NCBI RefSeq assembly: GCF_030348825.1
Contig: NZ_JAUCES010000005.1
Location: forward strand, 372,001 to 436,000
DNA: 64,000 nucleotides
Direction: 5' to 3'
Source: Fictibacillus sp. b24
GTDB taxonomy: Bacteria; Bacillota; Bacilli; Bacillales; Fictibacillaceae
The position numbers were made by a program, and so were the translations under genes. Shown one piece after another: positions 17,641 to 25,932 of the stretch. The notes beneath the pieces are model-generated. The model was not told the origin of the DNA and searched no databases. It saw nothing but the letters and a program-made list of their open reading frames with translations. Every line of letters begins with the position of its first letter. The first letter of the stretch is position 1.

Positions 17641-18117
17641 ATGGCGAACACGACTCTCGCATTTTTTGAAGAAAAACATAGAGAAGCTTTAGAAAAATTT
17701 TATTTACCTGAAGATCAGGAGAAATTTACTCAGTTACCTGCAAAAGCATTAACATTTTGTGAAGAAGATGACAAACGAACTCCGGTTGTCATTGAAGCGT
17801 CTGGCAAAACAGTAGGCTTTTTTGTTTTACATACAGGAGAGAACATTCAAGATTTTACAGCAAACCCAAATGCAATGGTCATACGCGCATTATCCATCAA
17901 TCACCCCGAGCAAGGAAAAGGATATGCGAAGGATGCGATGCTGCAGCTGCCAGAGTTCGTCACAGTAAACTTTCCTGATGTGAACGAACTCATCTTAGCA
18001 GTAAACTTTAAGAATGAGCCAGCTAAAAAGCTTTATGAAAAAGCTGGATTCGTAGATCGCGGTCAGATCAAACATGGTCCGGTTGGGCCGCAATATGTGC
18101 TGCATTATGATGTCTAA
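17641..18117 (+). CDS. GNAT-family N-acetyltransferase
   Basis: 158 residues with the acetyl-CoA binding pattern ALSINHPEQGKGYAKDAM (Q/RxxGxG/A loop), followed by FKNEPAKKLYEKAGFVDRG, the usual C-terminal GNAT helix. The N-terminal half is divergent. Substrate unknown. CGAGG lies 8 nt before ATG 17641; an ATG six bases earlier is too close to it. Confidence 0.85.
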   Translation: MANTTLAFFEEKHREALEKFYLPEDQEKFTQLPAKALTFCEEDDKRTPVVIEASGKTVGFFVLHTGENIQDFTANPNAMVIRALSINHPEQGKGYAKDAMLQLPEFVTVNFPDVNELILAVNFKNEPAKKLYEKAGFVDRGQIKHGPVGPQYVLHYDV

Positions 18118-18282
18118 TTATTAAGCTAATATAAAGGTGATTTTAGGATTGTAAAGTCTCCGTTATGACTTGGTAAATTGCGTCTTTTCGGGATTTTTTC
18201 ATGATATATTCTGAACAGGGACAAAGAAACCCCGTACTCATGCAAAAATCATAATGAATATCCGAAGGGAGCAATTTTAAAG

Positions 18283-18459
18283 ATGAGCAAAACATTTTTG
18301 GCGAAAATCGGAGCATCTCTTATGGCAATTTTTTTGATCACTGCATGTAACAACGCGGAAGACACGAACACTGAGGAAGAAACAAACACAGAACAATCTG
18401 AAACTCAAGACGGAGAAACTTCAACAGATGAGGAATCAACGGAAGAGTCAGCTGAATAA
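18283..18459 (+). CDS. Small acidic lipoprotein
   Basis: 58 residues: basic N-terminus, hydrophobic core and lipobox LITAC with Cys at 22, then a mature part made almost only of Glu, Thr, Asp, Ser, Asn and Gln (EDTNTEEETNTEQSETQDGE). It would be lipid-anchored to the outer face of the membrane with a highly negative, unstructured tail. No domain is recognisable. GAAGGGAG lies 12 nt before the ATG and a terminator follows. Confidence 0.75.
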   Translation: MSKTFLAKIGASLMAIFLITACNNAEDTNTEEETNTEQSETQDGETSTDEESTEESAE

Positions 18460-18471
18460 GATAAAGGAAGT

Positions 18472-18511
18472 GCCGGGCCTCTACCTACCAGAGAGGACCC
18501 GGTTTTTCGTT
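18472..18511 (+). terminator. Terminator of the small lipoprotein gene
   Basis: CCGGG/CCCGG stem with inner CTCT/AGAG pairing, followed by TTTTTC. Confidence 0.7.
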
Positions 18512-18544
18512 GTGATGAGGGGAATTGTTCAGGCGAAACCTGCA

Positions 18545-18668
18545 TTATTACGCGTTTGCGCACCAACCAGGAGTTTACGCGCAGGAGGTATCTGTTTGCA
18601 CGCGCGTCGGGCGAATTTACGCCCACGCAACCCCAATCCACGCGCACTTTTTCTCTATTTCCGCGCAA
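18545..18668 (-). repeat. Intergenic ~21-nt periodic array, TGCGCG core (array 3)
   Basis: In the opposite orientation to array 1: TTTACGCGCA-like cores have their central C at 18551, 18578, 18601, 18620, 18641 and 18662, spacing 27, 23, 19, 21 and 21. A short motif ATAAGAATATATACC follows at about 18692 and resembles the repeat after arrays 4 and 9. Chance frames across it lack ribosome binding sites. Confidence 0.6.
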
Positions 18669-18740
18669 AAGCACTCATCACTGTCGAAAACATAAGAATA
18701 TATACCTATTTATAAACAGTTTTATCAGCCGAATGACTTA

Positions 18741-18769
18741 TTTTCCAATAAAAGAAAACATGACATAAT
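18741..18769 (+). promoter_or_regulatory. Possible promoter of the pullulanase gene
   Basis: TTTTCC at 18741 and CATAAT at 18764 are 17 nt apart; a weak match, directly before the operator-like sites. Confidence 0.3.
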
Positions 18770-18778
18770 AAAGTAAAT

Positions 18779-18829
18779 GAAAGCGTTATCTTAAATGCAT
18801 TTGTGCAAACGCTTTCACTAGTTTGCACA
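18779..18829 (+). promoter_or_regulatory. cre-like and LacI-family operator sites upstream of the pullulanase gene
   Basis: TGAAAGCGTTATCT at 18779 and TGCAAACGCTTTCA at 18804 each match the catabolite-responsive element consensus with one or two differences. A perfect inverted repeat TGTGCAAAC (18802) / GTTTGCACA (18821) overlaps the second, as expected for a maltose-type LacI-family regulator. Position downstream of the candidate promoter suggests repression by CcpA and a local regulator. Confidence 0.6.
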
Positions 18830-18850
18830 CTATTAAAAGGGGGAAATGAA

Positions 18851-21800
18851 GTGAGGAAAACGAAATTACGCTATGGAGTTTCATGGCTATTACTTTTTAC
18901 AATGATTTTGCAAACGTTTGCATCTGCATTACTAATACAACCTGCTTCAACACAAGCGCAAGAGCGCACAGTTACACTTGTTGGGGATCTGCAATCTGAA
19001 CTTGGCGGTGCAGGCGACTGGAACCCTGCAGACGCAGCTACAACAATGGAGCTTCAACCGAACGGAAAGTACAAGCTCAGTGGAAAACTTCCAGCGGGCA
19101 ACTATGAGTACAAAATTGCAATTAACGGATCATGGGACGAAAACTATGGTGTCGACGGAAAACAGGGCGGCGACAACTACAAACTGACGATTGACGCTGA
19201 AAAGGAAGTGACATTTGTGTACGATGACACGACACACAAAGTTACAATTCCAGAACCACTTCCAGCCGAACAGACGCCACGTATCGTGGGTGATATTCAA
19301 CCTGAATTAGGTGCTGGCGGCGAGTGGGCACCTGGAGAATCAACGGCCCTCCTACAGGACGAAGACGGTGACAACATCTACACGTACACCGCTCAAGTGC
19401 CAAAAGGAAAGCACGAATTTAAGATTCTGCTCGGCAACGCTTGGGGTGCACCAGCATACCCAGCCGACAATTTCAAACTAAACGTTATAAAAGACGCTGA
19501 AATCACGTTTCTTTACAACCATGACACAAAAGAAGTGTACACAAACTATGACCCTGGTCTGCCGGATGGCAGTGTGAACGCGGGCAAGCTTTTCCATGAT
19601 ACGTGGAACGAAGCATTTCGTGCGCCGTTTGGAGCAATCAAAGCTGGACAAGACGTAACACTGCGCCTTCAAACGAAAAAAGGCGACCTGACTGGAGCGA
19701 AACTTTATCTTCGCAACTATAACTCTGGCTCTACGACTGTAAAAGATATGGAGAACGCGGGCTGGACAACCGTGAACGGTGAAGAGATCGAGCTTTGGGA
19801 AGCGACAGTAACACCTGAGGAAAAAGGCGTTTACGGATATAAATTTACTGCGCGCGATGGAGATGCGGTAAAAGAGTACGGTGAAGACACAGCAGAGGGT
19901 GGAAAAGGAGCGGCATCTGACACGAACGCTGGACTTTTCCAAATGACGGTTTACGATCCGTCTTACAAAACTCCTGACTGGATGAAAGAATCTGTCGTTT
20001 ATCAGATTTTCCCGGACCGTTTTTATAACGGAAACAAGAAAAACGATACAGCCAAAACAACGGCACGCGGAACAGAACCGATTGAGCATCAAGACTGGAA
20101 CGAGTTGCCTGACAACCCTCGTCAAGCGGAAACAGAAGGCTATGACGGAGACGAAATTTGGTCGAACGATTTCTTTGGCGGTGATATTACGGGTATCCAA
20201 AAGAAACTAGACTACATCGAGTCACTTGGCGTAAACACGCTTTACCTAAACCCAGTTGCACATGCTGCATCCAACCACAAGTACGATGCGACAGACTACA
20301 AAGCAATGGACCCGATGTTTGGATCACCTGAAGAATTCAAAGCTTTTACAAAAGAACTGAAAAAACGCAAGATGCACTTGATCCTCGATGGTGTGTTCAA
20401 TCACGTTGGAGACGACTCGATCTATTTTGACCGTTACGGAAAATACGATACAGTCGGTGCTTACGAATATTGGGCAAGCATCTATGACTTAATGAGCACC
20501 CAAGGCTTAACAGAAGCTGAAGCGAAAAAACAAACAGAAGCAAAGTTCACGAAAGAAGGACAGAAATTCAGTCCATACGGCTTCCACAACTGGTTTAACA
20601 TCGAGGACGAAAAAGTGAACGGTGTGTACAAATACCAAGCATGGTGGGGCTTTGACTCACTTCCTGAGATCAAGTCGATTCCAGGTGAGGCCGTAGACTA
20701 TGATTCAGAACTTAACAACAAACCGTTTGCAGACTATATCATGTATGACGAAGATTCTGCGGCGAAATCGTGGCTTGACCGCGGGGCATCCGGCTGGCGT
20801 CTGGATGTTGCGAACGAAGTAGATACCGAGTTTTGGAGAGAGTTCCGTAAAGAGTTGAAGGAAGGCAAGAAAGAAGATCCGCTTATCTTGGGCGAAATTT
20901 GGGATGATGCGTCTGAATACTTCCTTGGCGACCTTTACGACTCTGTTATGAACTACCGATTCCGCGGTGCGATGATTGATTACCTAAAGAACGGAAATGC
21001 GGAAGGTGCTGAAAATCAGCTGAACGCTGTGTTTGAAGATTACCCGCAAGAAGCATTCTACGCATTAATGAACTTGATGGGTTCACATGACACACCGCGT
21101 GCGGCATTTATCCTTGGAAACGGAACAGATTCTTATGAGCGTGCTGAACTTGATCCAAAGTACGACCACGAGCTAGGTGTGAAACGACTGAAGCTTGCAG
21201 CGATTCTACAGATGGGTTATGCAGGCGCACCGACTCTTTATTACGGAGATGAAGCGGGAGTTACAGGCTCTAAAGATCCGGATGACCGCAGAACTTATCC
21301 ATGGGGCTCTGAAGATAAGAACTTAGTGAAACACTATCAAAATATCGGAAAAGTACGTGCAGACTATCATGATCTGTTCAGCTATGGTGAGTTGAATCAC
21401 CTATTCGCTGAAAAAGACGTGCTAGCGTATACACGTACGGATAAAAAGAACGCGGCACTTGTGATCACAAACCGCGGAAACGAAGACAAAACCGTTGAGC
21501 TGGACGTGAAGAAGCTGATCGTAAACAACGTGAAGCTGACAGATCAACTGGATAAGAAGTACAAAACAGCCGTAAAAGACGGCAAACTGACAATAACGGT
21601 TCCAGCAATGACGGGACGCATGCTCGTGTCAGATAAAGGTCAGAATTTGAAGACACCTGAAGCAGTAACAAACGTGAAAGCAACAGAAGAAAGCCATTCT
21701 GTATCCCTTTCATGGAGTGGTGACGCTAAAAGTTACGCAGTCTACCAAACAACGATCTCTGGTGCTTTTTATGAAAAGGTAGCTGAAACGAAGAGCAACT

Positions 21801-23197
21801 CCATTAAGATTGACGACCTAGATAACGGACGCAAGTACTACTTCGCTGTTGTCGCGATCGACAAGAATAACAATGAATCTGTAAAAACAGAATCAAAAGC
21901 GGCAATTCCGCACGTTGCATTAAAAGACGGGAACTATGAAATTGCGGGGGTAACAACAGTAGAGAACGGTGTAATCGACCTTTCTAAGTCACAAAACGTT
22001 TTAGCTGATATTTTTATAAAAGGTGAAACCGAAAGTGACATGGCAGAAGGTCTGCAAGCAGAACTTCAAGTGAAGGAGCCAGGTAAAGATACTTGGACAA
22101 CCCACAAAGCAACTTACACAGCTCAAAACGGAGAGTTCAACACATTCAGCTCGTCATTCCTGCCGTTTAACGAAGGAACGTATGAATATCGTTATGCGTT
22201 TTCTACCGATCTTGGCCGTACATGGGTAACGAGTGAAACGAAATCCGTAACGTTCACAAAAGGTGATGACACAACAGCACCAGCAGAATTTGTAACACTA
22301 GAAGAGCCAGCACAAGAATCGGGACAAGTAAATTTGAATTGGACGGTTGAAGGTGCGAACGAGCCATATCTGTTCACGATTGTACGTGACGGAGAGATGA
22401 TTGACCAGGTTCTAGATACAAACGCAACAGCGTACAAAGATATCAACGTGACGAACGGAAAAACGTATTCGTATGAAGTGCACATCTACGACAAAGCAGG
22501 AAACAGCGTGAAGTCAAACACGGTAACCGTAACGCCTGACCTTGTTATGGTAAAAGTAACGCTGAAAGTGAACGCGCCCGAATATACCCCACAAGGAGTA
22601 GATCTGACGGTTCCAGGCAGCAAGAACGGCTGGAACACAGGTGCGTGGAAGATGACGCGCGGCGGTGCGGTAACAAACGATTACGAGTACACGTTTGAAG
22701 CGCAAGAAGGCGAGGTCATCACGTACAAATACGTGAAGAACAGCTCGTGGGATCAAGAAGGACTCGCTGATCACACACCTGGTAACCCGAATGATGATGA
22801 TCCGAGTTATTATGGTTATGGTGCGCAAGGAACGGACCTAAGTTTTGTTGTTACGAACCAAGGCGGCAACAAGATGACCGTTCAAGACAAGATCGTACGC
22901 TGGATTGACATGCCAGTGGTTGTAACTTCTCACAGTGATGGTCAAACCGTAACTTCTGATAGCATCACGCTAAAAGGAAATGCAATTAAAGAAGGCGTGA
23001 TGACGATTAACGGTGAAGCAGTAACGATTAACGATGACATGACGTTCTCGCACACGGTGAACTTGAATCCTGGAGAAAACAAACTCAACATTCATATCGA
23101 ACCGTCTGAAGAAAACAAATCTACTATTTTTAAGAACGACGGCGGTGCAATTGCTAAGAACACGAAAGATAGTGTGATGACGATTATTAAAAACTAG
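18851..23197 (+). CDS. Secreted multidomain GH13 alpha-amylase/amylopullulanase
   Basis: 1448-residue exported glucan hydrolase. In order: signal peptide; two tandem X25-like modules at about 37-130 and 143-235 (VTLVGDLQSELGG and RIVGDIQPELGAGGEWAP); an N-terminal Ig-like amylase domain; GH13 barrel from about 380 (VVYQIFPDRFYNG, DGVFNHVGDD, GWRLDVANEVD with nucleophile Asp near 652, LGEIWDD with acid Glu near 681, GSHDT with Asp near 747); then fibronectin III-like modules, a starch-binding-like module (VPGSKNGWNTGAWKMTRGG) and an Ig-like end. This resembles amylopullulanases or neopullulanases. GTG 18851 has AAAGGGGGAAATG upstream. Linkage specificity cannot be read from sequence. Confidence 0.92.
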   Translation: MRKTKLRYGVSWLLLFTMILQTFASALLIQPASTQAQERTVTLVGDLQSELGGAGDWNPADAATTMELQPNGKYKLSGKLPAGNYEYKIAINGSWDENYGVDGKQGGDNYKLTIDAEKEVTFVYDDTTHKVTIPEPLPAEQTPRIVGDIQPELGAGGEWAPGESTALLQDEDGDNIYTYTAQVPKGKHEFKILLGNAWGAPAYPADNFKLNVIKDAEITFLYNHDTKEVYTNYDPGLPDGSVNAGKLFHDTWNEAFRAPFGAIKAGQDVTLRLQTKKGDLTGAKLYLRNYNSGSTTVKDMENAGWTTVNGEEIELWEATVTPEEKGVYGYKFTARDGDAVKEYGEDTAEGGKGAASDTNAGLFQMTVYDPSYKTPDWMKESVVYQIFPDRFYNGNKKNDTAKTTARGTEPIEHQDWNELPDNPRQAETEGYDGDEIWSNDFFGGDITGIQKKLDYIESLGVNTLYLNPVAHAASNHKYDATDYKAMDPMFGSPEEFKAFTKELKKRKMHLILDGVFNHVGDDSIYFDRYGKYDTVGAYEYWASIYDLMSTQGLTEAEAKKQTEAKFTKEGQKFSPYGFHNWFNIEDEKVNGVYKYQAWWGFDSLPEIKSIPGEAVDYDSELNNKPFADYIMYDEDSAAKSWLDRGASGWRLDVANEVDTEFWREFRKELKEGKKEDPLILGEIWDDASEYFLGDLYDSVMNYRFRGAMIDYLKNGNAEGAENQLNAVFEDYPQEAFYALMNLMGSHDTPRAAFILGNGTDSYERAELDPKYDHELGVKRLKLAAILQMGYAGAPTLYYGDEAGVTGSKDPDDRRTYPWGSEDKNLVKHYQNIGKVRADYHDLFSYGELNHLFAEKDVLAYTRTDKKNAALVITNRGNEDKTVELDVKKLIVNNVKLTDQLDKKYKTAVKDGKLTITVPAMTGRMLVSDKGQNLKTPEAVTNVKATEESHSVSLSWSGDAKSYAVYQTTISGAFYEKVAETKSNSIKIDDLDNGRKYYFAVVAIDKNNNESVKTESKAAIPHVALKDGNYEIAGVTTVENGVIDLSKSQNVLADIFIKGETESDMAEGLQAELQVKEPGKDTWTTHKATYTAQNGEFNTFSSSFLPFNEGTYEYRYAFSTDLGRTWVTSETKSVTFTKGDDTTAPAEFVTLEEPAQESGQVNLNWTVEGANEPYLFTIVRDGEMIDQVLDTNATAYKDINVTNGKTYSYEVHIYDKAGNSVKSNTVTVTPDLVMVKVTLKVNAPEYTPQGVDLTVPGSKNGWNTGAWKMTRGGAVTNDYEYTFEAQEGEVITYKYVKNSSWDQEGLADHTPGNPNDDDPSYYGYGAQGTDLSFVVTNQGGNKMTVQDKIVRWIDMPVVVTSHSDGQTVTSDSITLKGNAIKEGVMTINGEAVTINDDMTFSHTVNLNPGENKLNIHIEPSEENKSTIFKNDGGAIAKNTKDSVMTIIKN

Positions 23198-23206
23198 ATG
23201 GATTAG

Positions 23207-23239
23207 ATGCTGCTTCTGTAATGAAGCAGCATTTTTTTT
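23207..23239 (+). terminator. Terminator of the pullulanase gene
   Basis: ATGCTGCTTC and GAAGCAGCAT arms with an eight-T run. Confidence 0.9.
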
Positions 23240-23252
23240 AAAAAGAAATGAT

Positions 23253-23342
23253 TGGGAAAGGGCAAAGGCTAAATCTGGAGTACCTTATTCAACAAACGGG
23301 CCAGATCGTGGAATACATATTGTGAATAAGAATAAATTTTGA
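23253..23342 (+). pseudogene. Remnant of a protein C-terminus, toxin-like
   Basis: A start-less frame reads WERAKAKSGVPYSTNGPD then RGIHIVNKNKF and a stop. It looks like the very end of a longer protein; the KAKSGVPYSTNGPDRGIHI style recalls C-terminal toxin domains of secreted polymorphic toxins, but this is a weak impression from a 29-residue fragment. It lies between the pullulanase terminator and the zinc phospholipase-like gene. Confidence 0.35.
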
Positions 23343-23410
23343 AATAATTGGTATTAAGCAAACAGGTAGGATAGTTGCAGAAATGAAAATATGGAAGGGT
23401 GGGGGGAATT

Positions 23411-24043
23411 ATGGGTTCAAGAATAATGCACTCAATTATTGGTAATAAAATTGCAGAGGCTTTATCGATAGAAGATAAAACATCATTTTTGCTTGGAAGC
23501 ATCGCTCCAGATGCTGTATTTTCACACGAAGAAAAAAACTTATCACATTTCTTTATAGGTGATGTAAAAGATTATTCAAGAAGGGTTGATTATAAAGGAT
23601 TTCTACATAAATATAGTTCGGAAGTAGAATATTACAATTCTTATATTATGGGGTACAGTGCACATTTAATTGCTGATGATATCTGGCTAAGAGGTTTTAA
23701 TCTTTCTTGGCTGAAAAACAGAATGGATGCTGATGAAGGATTATATAAGTTATACCATAATGATTTCCGATTACTAAATGGGAAATTACTAGAACACTAT
23801 GGTTTTACAAATGAAATGAGAAAGACGTTAAGTCTTTTTCCTGCAATATTAGACTTAGAAGAAGTTAAATCCAAAGACGTTGAAAATTTTGTTCCTTATG
23901 TATTAGGAGATATGGAGTACGATAATGAAGTTTTAAATGAACAACTTAATGTTTTTACGTTTGATCAAATAGTTGGTTATATAGAGACATCAATTGAAGT
24001 GGGATTATTGAAAATAAAACAATACTCACTTAATAGAGTTTAA
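23411..24043 (+). CDS. Zinc-dependent phospholipase C-like/HD-fold protein
   Basis: 210 residues. The N-terminus GSRIMHSIIGNKIAEAL, SFLLGSIAPDAVFSHEEKN and LSHFFIGDV, then YIMGYSAHLIADDIW, give the spaced His/Asp pattern of the zinc-dependent phospholipase C family (PF00882-like), often found as a stand-alone cytoplasmic protein of unknown role. No signal peptide. GGTGGGGGG directly precedes ATG 23411; the longer frame would start inside that site. AT-rich like its surroundings. Confidence 0.7.
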   Translation: MGSRIMHSIIGNKIAEALSIEDKTSFLLGSIAPDAVFSHEEKNLSHFFIGDVKDYSRRVDYKGFLHKYSSEVEYYNSYIMGYSAHLIADDIWLRGFNLSWLKNRMDADEGLYKLYHNDFRLLNGKLLEHYGFTNEMRKTLSLFPAILDLEEVKSKDVENFVPYVLGDMEYDNEVLNEQLNVFTFDQIVGYIETSIEVGLLKIKQYSLNRV

Positions 24044-24165
24044 GGGTTTGCTGTATAAATATTTCGTTCCTATGCAAGAAAAGAGCAGGATTGTAGAAGA
24101 AGGTCAGTTAATTAGCGTTTTAATTATTTATTGGAAGATTAAATAAAAAACTGGAAGGAGCAATT

Positions 24166-24417
24166 ATGAATACCGAAAAATTTCTGTAGGGTTTCGGTTT
24201 AGTTTCAATACTAAGTTGGGCATTACACTTCACAATATCCTTTGGTGAATATAGTCCACAAAAAATTGTTACTGCTGGTGTTTTTCTTACAATTACACTG
24301 ACTATGTATTATATATTTGTGTATATTTATTTCAATTTAAAACGTGGCGAAATAATCGTAAGTGTAGGATTGATATTCACAATATTGTTGGTAATCATAT
24401 TAATTGTTTTACGGTAA
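24166..24417 (+). pseudogene. Small three-span membrane protein interrupted by an early stop
   Basis: A good ribosome binding site (GGAAGGAG) precedes an ATG, but codon 8 is TAG (24187-24189). The same frame then continues for 75 codons as a hydrophobic protein (VSILSWALHFTISFGEY, FLTITLTMYYIFVYIYFNL, IIVSVGLIFTILLVIILIVL) to a TAA at 24415. No alternative start follows the TAG. It is either a very recent pseudogene or a sequencing error. Confidence 0.6.
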
Positions 24418-24479
24418 AAACAAGATGGGAGAGACTTTTTAGATAAAGTTGTTGTGTTAGTGTTGATATTCTACGATCG

Positions 24480-24517
24480 GGTGCATTTCTGTAATAAAGA
24501 AATGTGTCCTTTTTTAT
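24480..24517 (+). terminator. Terminator before the HAD gene
   Basis: GGTGCATTTCT and AGAAATGTGTCC arms, then a six-T run. Confidence 0.65.
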
Positions 24518-24603
24518 GAATAGGACCAGATTGTCATGGAAAAGCTTGCGAAAATCTATTTCAGGGTAATCACCCTTTATAAAGAGAATGCAAGGATAGG
24601 AGA

Positions 24604-25320
24604 ATGTCAATAATGATAAAAGCTGTGTTGTTTGATTTGGACGGAACGCTTTTGGACCGCGACACGTCGGTTAAGAAGTTTGTGGAGGACCAGCATACTC
24701 GTCTGTCATCCGTTCTGTCCCATATTCCTAAAAAGATATTTGCTGAAAAATTTATTGCGCTTGAACAGAACGGATATGTGTGGAAGGACAAAGTGTACCA
24801 GAAGCTAGCCGAGGAGCTGGCTGTAAGGAGAATGCCCCCAGGAGAATTGCTAGACGACTACTTAACAAATTTTAAGCACCATTGCACACCGTTTCCAAAC
24901 CTTTTAAGCATGCTGGATGAATTGAAGAAAAAGGGTCTGCGCCTTGGTTTGGTCACGAACGGATACGGGGTGTTTCAAAATGACTCCATTAAGTCATTAG
25001 AAATTAAGGAATACTTTGACGCCATCCTTATTTCTGAGATGGAGGGGCTGAGCAAGCCTGATCCACTCATATTCGAGAGAGCAGCGGAGCGATTGAACGT
25101 TAAGACGGAAGAGTGCATGTTCGTAGGTGACCACCCGAAAAATGATGTAGAAGGCGCCAAGAACACTGGAATGTTAGCCGTTTGGAAAACAAGCCCCTAC
25201 TGGGACGAAGCCGAAGCAGCCGATTATAGTATATCTGATCTGGAGGAGCTGAAGCTGATCATAGAGAATGAGGAGAAGAGGCAGTACAACCAAAATAAAG
25301 AAAAGAGCACTGTGATGTAG
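24604..25320 (+). CDS. HAD-family hydrolase
   Basis: 238 residues. Motif I AVLFDLDGTLLDRD, motif II Thr in LGLVTNGYGVFQND, motif III Lys in GLSKPDPLIFERAAERL and motif IV MFVGDHPKNDVEGAKNTGM are complete, with a helical cap between motifs I and II. It resembles the YsaA/YjjG-type nucleotidase branch; the substrate is unknown. AAGGATAGGAG precedes the start; ATG 24613 is an alternative. Alone between two accessory genes and alaR. Confidence 0.88.
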   Translation: MSIMIKAVLFDLDGTLLDRDTSVKKFVEDQHTRLSSVLSHIPKKIFAEKFIALEQNGYVWKDKVYQKLAEELAVRRMPPGELLDDYLTNFKHHCTPFPNLLSMLDELKKKGLRLGLVTNGYGVFQNDSIKSLEIKEYFDAILISEMEGLSKPDPLIFERAAERLNVKTEECMFVGDHPKNDVEGAKNTGMLAVWKTSPYWDEAEAADYSISDLEELKLIIENEEKRQYNQNKEKSTVM

Positions 25321-25394
25321 CAGTACTTGCACATTAAATAACTTACATTTACCAAATTAATTCTAAAACGAAGAGTGGCTTAACTTAGAGGGTT

Positions 25395-25403
25395 TGTTAT
25401 AAT
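25395..25403 (+). promoter_or_regulatory. Extended -10 promoter of alaR-alaT
   Basis: TTGTTATAAT contains TG-N-TATAAT about 35 nt before the alaR start; no good -35 is seen. Confidence 0.45.
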
Positions 25404-25437
25404 GGTCAGCATATTCTATTAAAAGCGAGTGATTGAT

Positions 25438-25932
25438 TTGAATTCTACAGAACGCGAACTATTGCAACTCATTGAAAAAAACGGACGTCTTGAAACCGCA
25501 ACGATCGCAAAGTTAATGGGTATATCAGTGGATGAAACAAAACAAACTCTAGAAAAGCTCGAAAAAGAAAAAGTGATACTAGGCTATTCTGCCATTATTG
25601 ACTGGACAAAGGGTACCGAAGAAGGAACTGTAACAGCCATGATTGATGTAAAAGTCACACCAAAACGAGGTGTCGGCTTTGATAAAGTTGCCGAGCGAAT
25701 CTATCGTTTTCCTGAGGTTAAAGCGGTGTATCTCATGTCCGGTGTTTACGATTTGTCGGTATCGATCGAAGGTAAGACGATGGCAGAAGTCGGCCGCTTT
25801 GTATCTGAAAAACTCTCGACCATCGATTCAGTCCTATCGACAACTACACATTTCATCCTAAAAAAATACAAGCATGACGGCCTTGTTTTTAGTGATAATG
25901 ATGAGGATAAACGAATTGTGGTGTCGCCATGA
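25438..25932 (+). CDS. alaR: Lrp/AsnC-family regulator AlaR
   Basis: 164 residues: an N-terminal winged helix (ETATIAKLMGISVDETKQTL) and a C-terminal RAM-type ligand domain with TAMIDVKVTPKRGVGFDKVA, YLMSGVYDLSVSIEG and STIDSVLSTTTHFILKKYKH, closely matching B. subtilis AlaR (YugG), the activator of alaT. TTG 25438 gives a natural N-terminus; a GTG nine bases earlier overlaps the GAGTGAT ribosome binding site. It overlaps alaT by four bases (ATGA), so the regulator and aminotransferase are translationally coupled. Confidence 0.9.
   Translation: MNSTERELLQLIEKNGRLETATIAKLMGISVDETKQTLEKLEKEKVILGYSAIIDWTKGTEEGTVTAMIDVKVTPKRGVGFDKVAERIYRFPEVKAVYLMSGVYDLSVSIEGKTMAEVGRFVSEKLSTIDSVLSTTTHFILKKYKHDGLVFSDNDEDKRIVVSP

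Noticed and set aside
18428-18768. Two overlapping frames in the lipoprotein-pullulanase gap
   Set aside because: They overlap the lipoprotein end, a terminator and array 3 and have no ribosome binding site.
19478-20200. 240-codon minus-strand frame inside the pullulanase gene
   Set aside because: Antisense shadow with Cys/Arg/Phe-rich composition and no ribosome binding site.
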